NCBI GenBank assembly: GCA_036245805.1
Contig: BTRK01000005.1
Location: 22,730,984-22,794,983 of the forward strand
Source: Pristionchus mayeri
Lineage: Eukaryota > Nematoda > Chromadorea > Rhabditida > Neodiplogasteridae
DNA: 64,000 nucleotides
Direction: 5' to 3'
Below the pieces are notes generated by a model. It did no database searches and was not told where the DNA came from. It saw only the letters and a list, made by a program, of their open reading frames with translations. Of this stretch, positions 1-12,522 are shown one piece after another (position 1 is the first letter of the stretch; every line of letters begins with the position of its first letter). The translations under genes were made by a program, and so were the position numbers.

Positions 1-490
1 AGATATGCAGCTCCCAAGCAATTCTTCAATAAGTCTGTTCACTTTCTTTCCCTGTTCGAGGCCTGTAACTAGGGACCATAACGGGTATAGCTAAAATATG
101 TCTATGCCAATAAGACTGTGCTCAACCTAAGTGCTGGTGTCTCAATAAGTTCATACTTTTGACCGTTTTATGGATATCTCATCTCTGAATCAACTTATTG
201 AAGAAATGCTTGAAAAGCTGTTAACAGAGAGAACGGCTAAAAAGCGGTACGAGAGAGAGAGGGGTGGAGCTAATTCCGATCCCTTCCCACTCAAATCGTC
301 AAAAAGTGGCCATAAATGGGACCCAAATCGTTCGCAAGTTACGTTTCTTCGAAGCGTTCTGCACATGCCGGGTGAGATAGACGGGTAAAAAGTGCCCCCC
401 CCCCACCGAATCCGCCGCTTGGACTCATTATCGCCGTTCTCTCGTTAATAAAATGATGCCCGCAGAGGGAGGACGAGCCAAATCAATCGC
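1..490. other. Unassigned sequence
   Basis: I see no supported gene here. A 72-codon open frame at 170-388 has no splice context or recognisable motif and is probably chance. Confidence 0.4.
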
Positions 491-2222
491 TTAACAGACC
501 GTCCACGAGACAACGTAACAACTGAGAGGGGTGCTCGGATGGTAAAAAACAGAATATTCCGGTAATTTTTTCCTGAAGTGAGGGTCCAAAGTTAGGAACA
601 CAGGCACCAATAGCTAAGGTTCTAGGTCGGTTTTGAAAAAGATACAGTAACCCAAAAATTTTAGGGGTCGAAAATTTTAGTATCACTGAATTTTACAAGT
701 AATAGATTTTCCGGTGTATTTTCACTCGTAGAAAACGAATTTCCACATTAGAGTTCACGAGGTCTCGATCTGAAAAAGCTAGGCCCAAAAAACCGATTTT
801 GTCGGTCGAAATCGGCAGAAATGAGCTCATAACTTTTATGGATGCCCCCGGTGGGCGTGTTTGCATTGCATTTTCAGAATCTACGTGCAAAAATGCATAT
901 TATATATTTATTTCAGGTTTTTAAAAAAAAGGCCTTTTTGGGAATCCGCGTCCAAATTTAGGACACTCAATGTAGACGGATACTGTAGATCGGGTAACAC
1001 TAGGTATCGCAAACTGACTTATGGCTAGAAATGTAGAGGAGAAAGAGCTGAACATTTTATCTGTTGAAAGTGAGTTTCTATCTTTTCGTTGAAGCGCGCT
1101 ACAGAGCCTTGAAGTTGGCATACATGGGCTAGAGGTCCACCGAGAGTCGCCTGGCAGGAGGCTTCGAAAAAGGAGAATCTAGCAAGAAACAAGAACGATC
1201 ATTCGTTCTCGTGTATCAGAATTGACCGGTGCATTCTCGAACAAGAGTTCTTGAATAAGAATGAGTTCTTGGAAAGAATTCTTGCGAGAACTATTTTGCG
1301 AAAATCGAGACCGTTGAGCGGTGATCGGAGCGGGTGAAATGATATGAAGTAGTCAGAGAATGAATGAGTTTCACCTTCCATACATCAGTTTCCGAAACAA
1401 TTCATTCTTGATCAAGAAAACCATTCTTGACCAAGAACGACCGTTCCATTCTTGCTCGAGAGTTCTTGAATGAGAATGGTTTCTTGGCAAGAATTAATCG
1501 AGTTCTCGCAAGAATATTTCTTGTTTTTCGAAGCCTACCTGGCACTCTCGCCAGCTGACCTCCCTCTCCCTCCTCTCTCCCGCACGCGCCTTCCGCCGTA
1601 GTTTGCCAACTTCTAGGCTCTGTAGCTCGCTTCAACGGAAAGATAGAAACTCACTTTCAACAGATAAAATGTTCAGCTCTTTCTCCTCAACATTTATAGC
1701 CATAAGTCAGTTTGCGATACCTGGTGTCACCCGATCTACAGTATCCGTCTACATTGCGTGTCCTAACTTTGGACGCGGATTCCCAAAAAGGCCTTTTTTT
1801 AAATCTGAAAAAAATATACAATATGCATTTTAGCACGTAGATTCTGAAAATGTAATGCAAACACGCCCACCGGGGGCATCCATAAAAGTTATGAGCACAT
1901 TTCTGCCAATTTCGACCGAAAAAATCGGTTTTTTGGGCCTAGCTTTTTCAGATCGAGACCTCGTGAACTCTAATGTGGAAATTCGTTTTCTACGAGTGAA
2001 AATACACCGGAAAATCTATTACTTGTAAAATTCAGTGATACTAAAATTTTCGACCCCAAAATTTGTGGGTTACTGTATCTTTTTCAAAACCGACCTAGAA
2101 AAAAAACCGACCTAGGTGCCTGTGTTCCTAACTTTGGACCCTCACTTCAGAAAAAAATTACCGGAATATTCTATTTTTTACCATCCGTGACCTCTCCCGT
2201 TCTCTCATGGACGGTCTGTTAA
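491..2222. repeat. Foldback element with TTAA target duplication
   Basis: Two arms of roughly 630 bp are inverted copies (about 495-1,120 and 1,600-2,218). The ends read CAGACCGTCCA and its complement, and both sides are flanked by TTAA (491-494 and 2,219-2,222). The central 480 bp is rich in TTCTTG / CAAGAA motifs. Open frames in the arms are mirror images of each other, so they are not genes. TTAA duplication suggests piggyBac-like or Kolobok-like mobilisation; the class is inferred. Confidence 0.8.
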
Positions 2223-2400
2223 AAACGAATCCGAAAGCTTTCCTCAAGACAAATCGAGTGGTTGGCCGACGAACTGAGTCTGACTCCTCTGAGTAGGTCA
2301 GCATACAAGTTTTATAGTGCGCAAAATTATGCACACTATAGACACTCGATTTGTTTTGGGTAGAGCTTTCTTTTTTTAGCGAGTGATTTGGTTGAGAGCT
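2223..2400. repeat. Degenerate copy of the 37.0-kb foldback
   Basis: Shares TGACTCCTCTGAGTAGGTCA and flanking sequence with the palindrome at 37,033-37,326. The two arms here are diverged and the right arm is shortened. Confidence 0.65.
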
Positions 2401-2802
2401 CCCCAGATGTCATTTCTGGAGGAAAAGTGTTAGTGCCGAGTGGGCAAATCTTGCGGAGTCTAACTGTAACTAGCATTTGTTTACGCTAAGCATTCTGTAT
2501 TTAATGTCGTAATTTTTTTCTGGAATGAACGGCCCCTGAGCATCGAAGGAAGGGAAAAAAACATCCGGGAATGTCTTGAAAATTGCTCGAGCTGCATAAT
2601 TAAAAAATGTTGATTTTCTGATTTTTTAGTATTGCATTTCTACTATGCTCCTTCATATCTATCAGTTTCAGGAATAATAATATAAGTCATTTTTAATGGT
2701 GTTTGGTAACTTTAAAACTTAATTTGTTATACCACGAAGTGATTTTTGATAATTTCACAATTAAGTTGCCGAAATTTTTATTGTTATTCACAATTCATAT
2801 TA

Positions 2803-4876
2803 CAGTTGCGGACAAAAGTTTAGCACCAAATTTCAAATGATAACTTCTTTCAAAATTGAGATAAAGACTTACGGTTTCGAGCATTCGAGAGATACACCCC
2901 AGGATATTATCGGCATATGGATTTTGTGCTGAAACCTTTATGAGAGACTTTTTGATTCAGTGAACATGTGCTTGAAACTGTTTGAGAAAAAACCAAAATT
3001 CGAATTATATGATTTTTAGCACGCTCGGTTGGGTAGGTATATACCTTTTTTATTTGGTTCGTTTATAGCGCTCACTGATTACTATTTATATAAAAATTAT
3101 GAGCGAAAAAAATTGGGACATGTTTATTGAAATTTTCGAAAAACCGAAATAAGGCAGTTCGTGATACAGTTTCAGGCTACCGTACATGAGAACACCTCGA
3201 AGATTCGTGAACGTTGATGAATTTTTGAATCGTTTGGAATTTGAACGTTTCAGAATAGAAGCTATATGGCACATAACAGGGAAAAATTGAAATCGTTCTC
3301 TAATGTGCTGAAATCGAAGGTTGAAACTTGTGCAATGGTGTATTTTTCAAATTGCCAAACCACTGCCGCTTTAGATGAGTTGAAATCGTATTATCGGATC
3401 AGGTTGTTGCGATTTATATGAAATTTCATGGAAAAAGTAGTGGGCAAATATTTCAGGCAATTTAGAAAATACACCAGTTTACCCTTTTCAGAAACTCTCG
3501 CAATTTAAGCACATTAGCGAACGATTTCAATGGTTCCCTGTTATGTGCCATATAGCTTCCATACTGAAACGTTCAAATCCCAAACGATTCAAAAATTCAT
3601 CAATGTTCACGAATCTTCGAGGTGTTCTCATGTCAGGATATGGTAGCCTGAAACTGTATCACAAACTGACTTATTTCGGTTTTTCAAAAATTTCAATAAT
3701 CATGTCCCAATTTTTTCGCTCATAATTTTTATATAAATAGTAATGAGTGAGCGCTACAAATCAAGCAAATAAAAAAGGTATATACCTACCCAACCGAGCG
3801 TGCTAAAAATCATATAATTCGAATTTTGGTTTTTTCTCAAACAGTTTCATGCCAATTCATCTAAAATTTTGTAGGTACAATCAACTGAATATTGCGCATT
3901 TTTAGAGACATCAGTCATTCCGATCGCTTGCGAAATGGCAAAATTCGAAAATTGAAATTTTCGGACTGAAGTACATTTCATTCCTCAGAGAAGGATCTAG
4001 AACAGTAAATACGCCATGCCTGAGCTACACTCACCGAGTACTACATGTATGCACATTTAGAAGGATTTCGATTTTTGGCCTAGTGCCAAGGGCATCTACA
4101 AGTATGTTCACTGAATAGTGTCTCTTATATCGCGGTTTACAAAATTTATATTTCCGGAGATCTTTAGATTTGATTTTTTAAACCTCCGCCGAACTGCGCT
4201 ATGAAGTCAAATTCATTTTGATGATAGTACCTCTCCCGATGATGCGAATCCACTATCCAGCGTGTTTGGTGCTTTTCGATGAGAGTCGGTATATCGATTT
4301 TCCGAGACCTCACAAATTTTGTTTTTTTGATATATCTTCGGAACAAATTGAGCCAAAGGGACAAAATTTAACAGGTGTCATACTATCGTGATGGAGCAAC
4401 AACATGCCAAGTTTCATAGCGAACGGACTGAAAATTGCAAAAATCGAAAATTTTTCTTCAACAATTTTCAGCCACATGAAACCACCCAATCGGGTTCAGC
4501 GAAAAATCTGATTTCTTGTCACTTTATGCAGAAACTTTTAGTGAACTACTATGGGAAATTGCGAGATTAGACGACTCTTTATACCCATTCTGCATGTGAA
4601 TACTCGGCGAGATTCGCATCATCGGGGGAGGTACTCTAACCAAAATGAATTTGACTTCGTAGCGCAGTTTGGCTGAGGTTAAAAAAAAAAAAAATCGAAA
4701 GAACTCCGGGAAAATAAATTTTATAACCCGCGATATATAGGTTTCAGCACAAAATCCATATGCCGATAATATCCTGGGGTGTATCTCTCGAATGCTCCTA
4801 ACCGTAAGTCTTTATCTCAATTTTGAAAGCAGTTATGATCATTTGAAATTTGGTGCTAAACTTTTGTCCGCAACTG
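2803..4876. mobile_element. Tc1-like foldback with nested palindromes
   Basis: The ends are CAGTTGCGGACAAAAGTTT and its complement, each next to TA (2,801-2,802 and 4,877-4,878). Outer arms are 2,803-2,935 and 4,741-4,876. The terminal sequence resembles Tc1/mariner inverted repeats. Inside lie two further palindromes, 2,974-3,848 and about 4,150-4,725, so this is a composite of at least three elements. No transposase frame was seen. Confidence 0.75.
2974..3848. repeat. Palindrome nested in Tc1-like element
   Basis: Starts GAAACTGTTTGAGAAAAAAC and ends with its complement. Open frames at 3,086-3,274 (minus) and 3,543-3,725 (plus) encode nearly the same peptide because they lie in opposite arms. 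Confidence 0.7.
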
Positions 4877-4880
4877 TATA

Positions 4881-6620
4881 TCACAGTTATCACGAGTCGA
4901 TGGGTGAAAAATGACATCCTCGGGAACAATTTTGAAAAAGTTTTTCCTGTTCTTGCTCATATCTTATTGGGAGAATACTCTAGGCATGAGATTTCGAAAA
5001 ATATATGTTATTGGTTCAAGAGAGATAATTTAGGAAATTTCCGGTTTTGATTCCGGCTACACTATATTTCAGCTCACAGACGAGCTACAACGGTGGTAGC
5101 GGGCTCAAAATGATCAGAAAAATATATTACTGTGAGAATAGAAAGCGTAGTCCGTGGTGTGGTGGGCGAGATTTAGTACATTTGTTTCTAAATATCTGCG
5201 GAACGCGGAGGAAAAATGTTCCGCGTATACTTAGAAACAAATATACTAAATCTCGCCCATCTCACCACGGACTACGCTTTCTATTCTCACAGTAAGAAAC
5301 TTTCTTGATATGACCGAAGCGGTACAAAATACGCTTGCAATGCTATGAAAGATAAACCATATTTTGGTCGAAATGAAAAATCGTAGAATTTTCGGGAGCA
5401 TGCGTTTCAAGAAATTGTATTGCATAATATGATAGAGCAAGTCCATATATGTCTACAAAAAATACGAACATCGATTTCTGAGATAGGCCTTTTTTGTAAT
5501 CTGCATTTGAATGTGTCACAGTGAGGTCAGTCATAGCATGATGTTCGTTGTTCTGCGTAATTTTTATCGATATTGATTAGTAAGTAATCATTAGTTATAA
5601 AATTATTGTAACATTTCTCAATTAGGTGATTTCGATGACGTCGAAAAAAAGAAAGTTTTCAAAACTTCTGAAAAGTCGATTTTGACACCTCATTTTTAAT
5701 CAAATTTAGGTGTCTAAAAGTAAGAAATGTAACATTAGCTACCATCATCACCGGGTGGAACCGACAGTAGGCCTCCTCATGAGTTGATTTCAGTACGCTG
5801 AGCTTCAACACACATTGCAAAAGTTAAAATATTTTGCATCGTAAATTCTCGATCGAAAGGGTCAATTCGGCACAATTATATTTTATGATGTTCAAAATAC
5901 GAAAGTTAGTGTGGTTCAGGAATATTTAATAATTGTTAGTGAGAATTTCTACTTATATCAAGCTTAGAACTTGTTAACTTTGAGATGCGTAAATTTGATA
6001 AAAAATGAGTTATCAAAATCGACTTTTCAGAAGTTTTGAAAACTTTCTTTTTTTTCGACGTCATCGAAGTCACCTAATTGAGAAATGTTACAATAATTTT
6101 ATAACTAATCAATATCGATAAAAACCGCGTAGAACAACGAACATCATGCTATGACTGACCTCACTGTGACACATTCAAATGCAGATTGCAAAAAAGGCCT
6201 ATCTCAGAAATCGATTTTCGTATTTTTTATAGACACATATGGACTTGCTCTATCATATTCTGCAATACAATTTCTTGAAACGCATGCTCCCGAAAATTCT
6301 ACGATTTTTTATTTCGACCAAAATATAGTTTATCGTTCATAGCATTGCAAGCGTATTTTGTACCGCTTCGGTCAAAACGAGAAAATTTCTTAATATATTT
6401 TTCTGATCATTTTGAGCCCTCTACCATCGTTGTAGCTCGTCTGTGAGCTGAAATACAGTGTTGCCGGACTCAAAACCGGAAATTTCCTAAATGACGGCTC
6501 TTGGACTAATCACCTATATTTTTCGAAATCTCATGCTTAGAGTATTCTCCCAATAAGATATGAGCTAGAATAGAAAAAAACTTGTTCCTGCACTCGTCCA
6601 CTGACTCGCGATACGTGTGA
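4881..6620. mobile_element. TA-target foldback (family N)
   Basis: Inverted ends TCACAGTTATCACGAGTC and GACTCGCGATACGTGTGA are flanked by TA at 4,879-4,880 and 6,621-6,622. The arms are long and closely similar. The left arm carries a 163-bp insertion (5,130-5,292) that the right arm lacks. Mirror frames at 5,343-5,534 and 6,151-6,342 are arm copies, not genes. Confidence 0.78.
5130..5292. mobile_element. Small foldback, family A copy 1
   Basis: A near-perfect hairpin beginning CTGTGAGAATAGAAAGCGTA and ending with the complement, flanked by TA (5,128-5,129 and 5,293-5,294). The opposite arm of the host palindrome has the uninterrupted site near 6,387, which defines the insertion and its TA duplication. 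Confidence 0.85.
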
Positions 6621-7672
6621 TATAGCCTCCAGTTTTTCGATCATAAGAGGCCGGTTGTGTAAGAATCGGATAATGTTTAATTGGGTCTGGCACATCAAAT
6701 TTTCGAAATCTTGGGAAAAGGGATTCTCGAGGGTGCTGATCATCGTGGCCAACTTCATTTTGCACCATCTCGATCGGGTGAGCCAGGCTGCATGTGGGCA
6801 CTACCTCTTTTTCAAGCTATATCTCGGGAACCGATTATTGAACATACTTCAAAATTGCACAGTAGTCAGCTAATAGTAGTATGAATGAGATCCAAGCTAA
6901 ATTTCAAATTTTGAAATATTATGCAAATGTAATTTTATCGATCTCGAATATAAGGTTCGGGGGAAAAAAGCGAACTATACCGGCAGATGCGTCTTGTGAT
7001 GGGGATCATTTTTCGTATGCTTAGTAGAGCATTATAACTAGCTTTGAATGTGCTACAATTTATTTTCCGTTTCGTTTGACCATTCAGCTTGGTTAATTTC
7101 GCGAAGTGAAAGTGAGTTTCAATGATTCCACGAAATTAAATCTTGAAAGGTGCTCAAAATAACGAATAACGTCTTCAAACTTGTTGAAACTCATTCTCAT
7201 TTTCCACTTTCCGCTCAAGTAAAGCGGCGCACGGCATCTAAACGCTCTAGAAAATAAATTGTAGCACATTCAAAGCTAGTTATAATGCCCTACTATGCAT
7301 ACGAAAAATGATCCCCATCACAAGACGCATCTGCCGGTATAGTTCGCTTTTCCCCCCCCGAACCTTATATTCGAGATCGATAAAATTACATTTGCATAAT
7401 ATTTCAAAATTTGAAATTTAGCTTGGATCTCATTCACACTACTATTAGCTGACTACTGTGCAATTTTGGAGTGTTTTCAATAATCGGTTCCTGAGATATA
7501 GCTTGAAAACGAGGTAGTGCCCACGTGCAGCCGGGCACAACCGATCGAAATGGTGCAAAATAAAGTTGACCACGATGATCAGCACCCTCGAGAACCCCCT
7601 TTCCCATGTTTTCGAAAATTTGCTGTGCCAGCCATTGTCCGACTCTTAGGCAACTGGGCTCATAAGTACTTA

Positions 7673-10126
7673 ACACACGTATCCTGAGAGATTGCAGGTG
7701 GCGTTTGACAAAATGTTCAAAGTGCTCCGAACTCTTCGAAATTATCAGGGTAAGTGTGCCTAAGGTCCAGCACTTTTTTTTACAGACGGATTCCGCGATT
7801 TCTCAAAACTTCCTAAAAGCCGGCTCTTGAAATTTCAAAAATTCAAAAAATCATAACATTTTTTAAAGTTGAGTAAACGAGTCGTTCAAAAAACAGAATT
7901 GATCAGTTCGTCGAGTAGAACAACTTTTCTGCTTAGAGAACGAAAGAAAGTTGATAAGCTCAAAAAATCATTTTCCGGTCGAGGTCAAGCCATGAAAAGT
8001 AGCCGGCTTGGAAAAAAAAGTTCCTTGTGTCAACGAGATCTCTTCAGATTCGGATTCTACACCCTTTTCTACCCCAGGACAACTTATTTCCAGACGAATT
8101 GAGGATGCAATAAGTTGTTAAAATTCGCATTTTGTGACGAATTCCCCGTGGTCATCTCCGTTTCGAAGCCCATACTTTTGAATAAATAACCGAATTCAGG
8201 TAGATTAAAGTATTTTATGGATGCTCACAGTAATATGTCACTGAAAAAACTGGAGAATTATGACTTTCTGAAAATTCGATTTTCCATACTTCGAAAATGT
8301 CTAAATTTTCGAAATTCTCAATTTAGATATATTTCCCAAAAATAAAGTTTCTATTGACTGACTAACAATTTATGTATAGCTTTGGATCAAATTCAGAACG
8401 TCTTGGCTCCAGAATAATGACAATGTATCAGGTTGATGCAAAAGTTTCTTTACAAATTTTCTTTTTGCGTTTTCGGGTTACCTCTTGCTTCTCTCTTGAA
8501 CTATGCTCATATGGGTTTGTCTATTTTATTAGTGGGTGTGTACTCTCATTATCGCACACTACTTCATATCTGATGATTCAAGTATGCATACATAACAAGC
8601 GGCCAAAATAAAAAAAAATTGAAATTTCCGTGTGATTCTTTGGAGGATCAGTATACTTTTCACATTGATGATAACGCAACAATAACACAATCTGTGTAAA
8701 GGATGACGACTAGGCATCTTAGTATGAGAAGAGCGCCGGATCATTCATGGAATCGCTGGTCCTGAGAGGCACAAATTTCGGATTCTCGAGTTCGTGAAAC
8801 TTGAAGGATTGGTTTATTCGCGCCCAACATTTCAGATCGTTGACCAAATGGTCTCAAATGTTTTGAACTCAGAAGGAGCTCTCACACTGAAGCTATAATA
8901 GAAAGATGATGAAGATTCCTTGTTCCTCTCAAGAGCCGCATTTCCGTATATAGAAATTTCGAATTTTTGATGACGAAAACGAGATATTTTGCATCACAAG
9001 TTTTCCCAGAGGTTCCGAAACTATGATTTCAATCGACTATATGACGTAACAACCTTTACTAATTAACTTCTCAAAAGAACGGAAGTGGGATTTTATTCGT
9101 TTTAATTTTCTGATTAATTTTGCAGAGGATCAAAAAAACCGAAAATTTGCACATTTTCGGTTTTCAATGTTTTTCTACTGAACGACGTTCGATCGATTCG
9201 ATAGAAACCAATTATTGTAGTGGCCCAGTACTACCTCAAATAATCCCTGCGTGGCCTTTCACAGAAGTGAAGCATTCGCTACAAAAATTTAAAAATGCCT
9301 TGTAAAGAAACTTTTGCATCAACCTAATATATGAATTCACAAATAATTTGTAATTACCCGCAAAAGTGCTTGGATGGGTGTAGATAGGTTCCGTTTAACT
9401 CTAAACACTATAAAACCTATACAAGAAACATTTTAAAAACAAAATATCACAAAATTGCGAATTTCGAAAATTTCGATATTTTCGAAGTATGGAAAATCGA
9501 ATTTTCAGAAAGTCATAATTCTCCAGGTTTTTCAGTGACATATTACTGTGAGCATCCATAAAATACTTTAATCTACCTGAATTCGGTTATTTATTCAAAA
9601 GTATGGGCTTTGAAACGGAGATAACCACTGGGAATTCGTCACAAAACGCGAATTTTAACAACTTATTGCATCCTCAATTCATCTGGAAATAAATTGTCCT
9701 GGGGTAGAAAAGGATGTAGAATCCGAATCTGAAGAGATCTCGTTGACACAAGGAACTTTTTTTTCGAAGCCGGCTACTTTTCATGGCTTGACCGCGATCG
9801 GAAAATGATTTTTTGAGCTTATCAACTTTCTTTCGTTCTCTACGTAGAAAGGCTCAACAGAAAAGTTATTCTACTCGACGAGCTGATCAATTATGTTTTT
9901 TGAACGACTCGTTTACTCAACTTTAAAAAATGTTATGATTTTTTGAATTTTTGAAATTTCAAGAGCCGGCTTTTAGGAAGTTTTGAGAAATCGCGGAATC
10001 CGTCTGTAAAAAAAAGTGCTGGACCTTAGGCACACTTACCCTGATAATTTCGAAGAGATCGGAGCACTTTGAACATTTTGTCAAATGGGTGTCTCGATTT
10101 CATGCATTCTCTCAGAAGACGTGTGT
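7673..10126. mobile_element. TA-target foldback, family C copy 1
   Basis: The right end matches the family signature GTCTTCTGAGAGAT and the left end has a diverged version, with TA on both sides (7,671-7,672 and 10,127-10,128). Arms are about 7,690-8,360 and 9,440-10,115. The space between the arms is occupied by a mariner-like element. Confidence 0.75.
8428..9327. mobile_element. Degenerate mariner-like element
   Basis: Terminal repeats TCAGGTTGATGCAAAAGTTT (left) and the complement of TTAGGTTGATGCAAAAGTTT (right) are flanked by TA. TTAGGTTG is the usual mariner start. The 0.9-kb interior has no intact transposase frame in either direction, and I could not place a DDD signature. Confidence 0.6.
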
Positions 10127-10128
10127 TA

Positions 10129-11172
10129 ACCGATCTTCATGAAATTTGGGATGCACTCATATTTTATGATTACCCATGTAATCATCCACCCATTGGATGC
10201 ATCATCACAGTTTGAGGTAGGTCACTGGGAAATCGATATTTCACACCAAATCAGCATTTTCATGAAAATTGATGTCAAAATTCTAAGAAAAAATATTATC
10301 CAAATATGAATTAGCTGGTTCGAAAGATCATCTACTCTGCTTTCGTATTCACTTCATGGGTGAGTCGTTATTCGATTTTTAGGTTGCGGTAGGTCATGTC
10401 AAACTACAGTACGTTTTCGCACATTTACGGTTGTAACATCAATTCTAATGCAGCAATCAAGCTGTAATTCACAGGGTAACTTACACACGTGTACCCCAAA
10501 CAAATTTGTAAGTTTGGGATCTACTGGCTTCGATATCGACGAAATAGTCATTTCTGGTATGCTCTAAGGTGGTGTGCGGTCACTTCTGTCTAGAATTGTT
10601 GTGGCACTCGTAAAGTGAGTAGGAGATCTATCTATGATTATTGAGTAGGTCTTGAATTTGCTGACATTTGGACTCATTTGAATAAAAATATAATGAATCG
10701 AATTTTTCAGATTTTTCGAAAACCCGACGATTTTTGAGCAGTTTCGTCGAAAATGACAAATTTTTAACAAAATCTTCGAGACTTAAAGCAATATATTTTT
10801 ACTCAAATGAGTCCAAATGTCACCAAATTTTCAGGGCCTACTCAATAGTCATAGATAAACCTCCCACTCACTTTATGAGTGCCACAACAATTCTAGAGAA
10901 GCGACAGCACACCACCATAGAGCACTCCAATAATGACTATTTCGGCGATATCGAAGCCAGTCGATCCCAAACTTACAAATTTGTTTGGGGTACACGTGTG
11001 TATGTTACCCTGTGAATTACAGCCCGATTGCTCCATTAGAATTGATGTTACAACCGTAAATGTGCGAAAACGTACTGTAGTTTGACATGACCTACCGCAA
11101 CCTAAAAATCGAATAACGACTCACCCATGAAGTGAAAAATATGAGTGCATCCCAAATTTCATAAAGATCGGT
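10129..11172. mobile_element. TA-target foldback (family G)
   Basis: Ends ACCGATCTTCATGAAATTTG and complement. The left flanking TA (10,127-10,128) is also the right target copy of the preceding element. The arms meet near 10,735. Confidence 0.7.
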
Positions 11173-11175
11173 TAA

Positions 11176-11461
11176 AGGGGTGCTCCGGGGAATGAATGTT
11201 AGGGAGTCCCACCACGAAAATTCTGCGCTCTCAATGGGAAACTGTAGCGAAATTTACGAGAAAGAGGCGAGTATGAAGTACAGCAAGTGAAACATAAAAT
11301 AATCAGTCACGACCCTGCGCTATCAATGAACTTTGCGCGTATGTAAATAGCCTCAGAGTCTTCTGTGGAACTTCGGACAAAGTGATTTCTGATCGGGTTA
11401 GTGGCCTCTACAATATCCACACTGTCACCATGGGTGACTGAATATTCCCCAGAGCACCCCT
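11176..11461. mobile_element. TTAA-target element (family T1)
   Basis: Inverted ends AGGGGTGCTCCGGGGAAT and ATTCCCCAGAGCACCCCT sit between TTAA copies at 11,172-11,175 and 11,462-11,465. The interior is not palindromic. A second, truncated copy lies at about 25,705-25,923, continuing after 26,354. Confidence 0.75.
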
Positions 11462-11499
11462 TTAAGTTTGAGGGTACTTATGATCGAAAAACCGGAGGC

Positions 11500-12520
11500 T
11501 ATAAAATGTTGGCCACCACTGTACCTAAGTTCCTAAAGAGATATGAAAACCGGAATTTCGAAAATGTATTACTGTTTATGATTGTCTCACAACTATATTA
11601 TCACTCTGGGCTGGCTAGATTTGCTGTTAGTCCTCCTTTAGCACGATGTCACCGATGTCACCAATTTAGACCCAATTTTCTGAAGACGGTGGAGTCGTAG
11701 GATCATTGGGAGTTGCCTGGGGCGACCAGTTTTCCACGGCAAACCAACTGGACTATATGATTCATATATGTTTGTTCATATGTGCTTTTATAGGTGTCAG
11801 CCATTTTCACTGATTGGAAGGCCAATACGACATCGCTTATTGAAGAGATGTGGCATGACTCTTCATACGTTATCGAGACGTCAACGAGAAGTGCTTTTGT
11901 CAAATGGAGTACTATTGGAAAGCAGCTACTGCGATCGAACGAAACCGGTTTGCGACTTTTATAATAGTTTCAAGAGATTGGAAGCTCAAAATTGAATCCT
12001 AGGCGAGCCCCGTGTCGCTCCCTTATCTCATATACTGGTAGCAGATGAATATTTTAGCAACTATATCAACAAAAATCGAAAAAACTGTTACCTCCTCGAT
12101 TTGTTTTTTTCTCTAAATATGCCACTCTACGATGTGCGAAAGAAAGGCTAAGACGACCACTTCTGATCCTCTCCAACTTCGCCTCTCGCATGTTTCTGCC
12201 CCGGCGCGTGTAGAGAGCGCCGCTTTTAAGGATTGTGGGGCCGGTGCGGTGAGTTCCTTTCGGTGGGTAACTCGTGAGGAAAGCCGTTGACCGGATTTTT
12301 AAGGAAGAGGTCGGGATTAGCTCCACTCCTCACTCCCTAACTAGTCTCGCTTTTTCGCCTCTCTCTTTGTTGACAACTTTTCGCGTTCTTCTAGAGCTAC
12401 GATTCAGAGAAGAGGAGAGATATCCACAAACGGACACAAATATGACCATACGAGGCCGTCCACGATATATTCAACAAGGCTTCGGAATAGCCCAAAATAC
12501 CAAACTCACGAAAACATGCT
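11500..12520. other. Unassigned sequence
   Basis: No supported exon. Around 12,290-12,400 it resembles 37,550-37,640 (shared 'cctcactccctagtctcgct'-type text), so part of it is a dispersed repeat. Confidence 0.35.
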
Positions 12521-12522
12521 CC

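Larger units (their letters stand above)
6623..11496. mobile_element. Foldback host (family H) carrying stacked insertions
   Basis: Begins GCCTCCAGTTTTTCGATCAT after TA and ends with the matching inverted sequence at about 11,472-11,496. The main arms are about 6,640-7,010 and 7,290-7,665. Three other elements (7,673-10,126, 10,129-11,172, 11,176-11,461) separate the right arm from its terminus. Related arms occur at 35,745-36,680 and 42,757-43,170. Confidence 0.6.

Noticed and set aside
5343..6342. Matching peptides MTDLTVTHSNAD... on opposite strands
   Set aside because: Mirror products of the two arms of one palindrome, not a duplicated gene.
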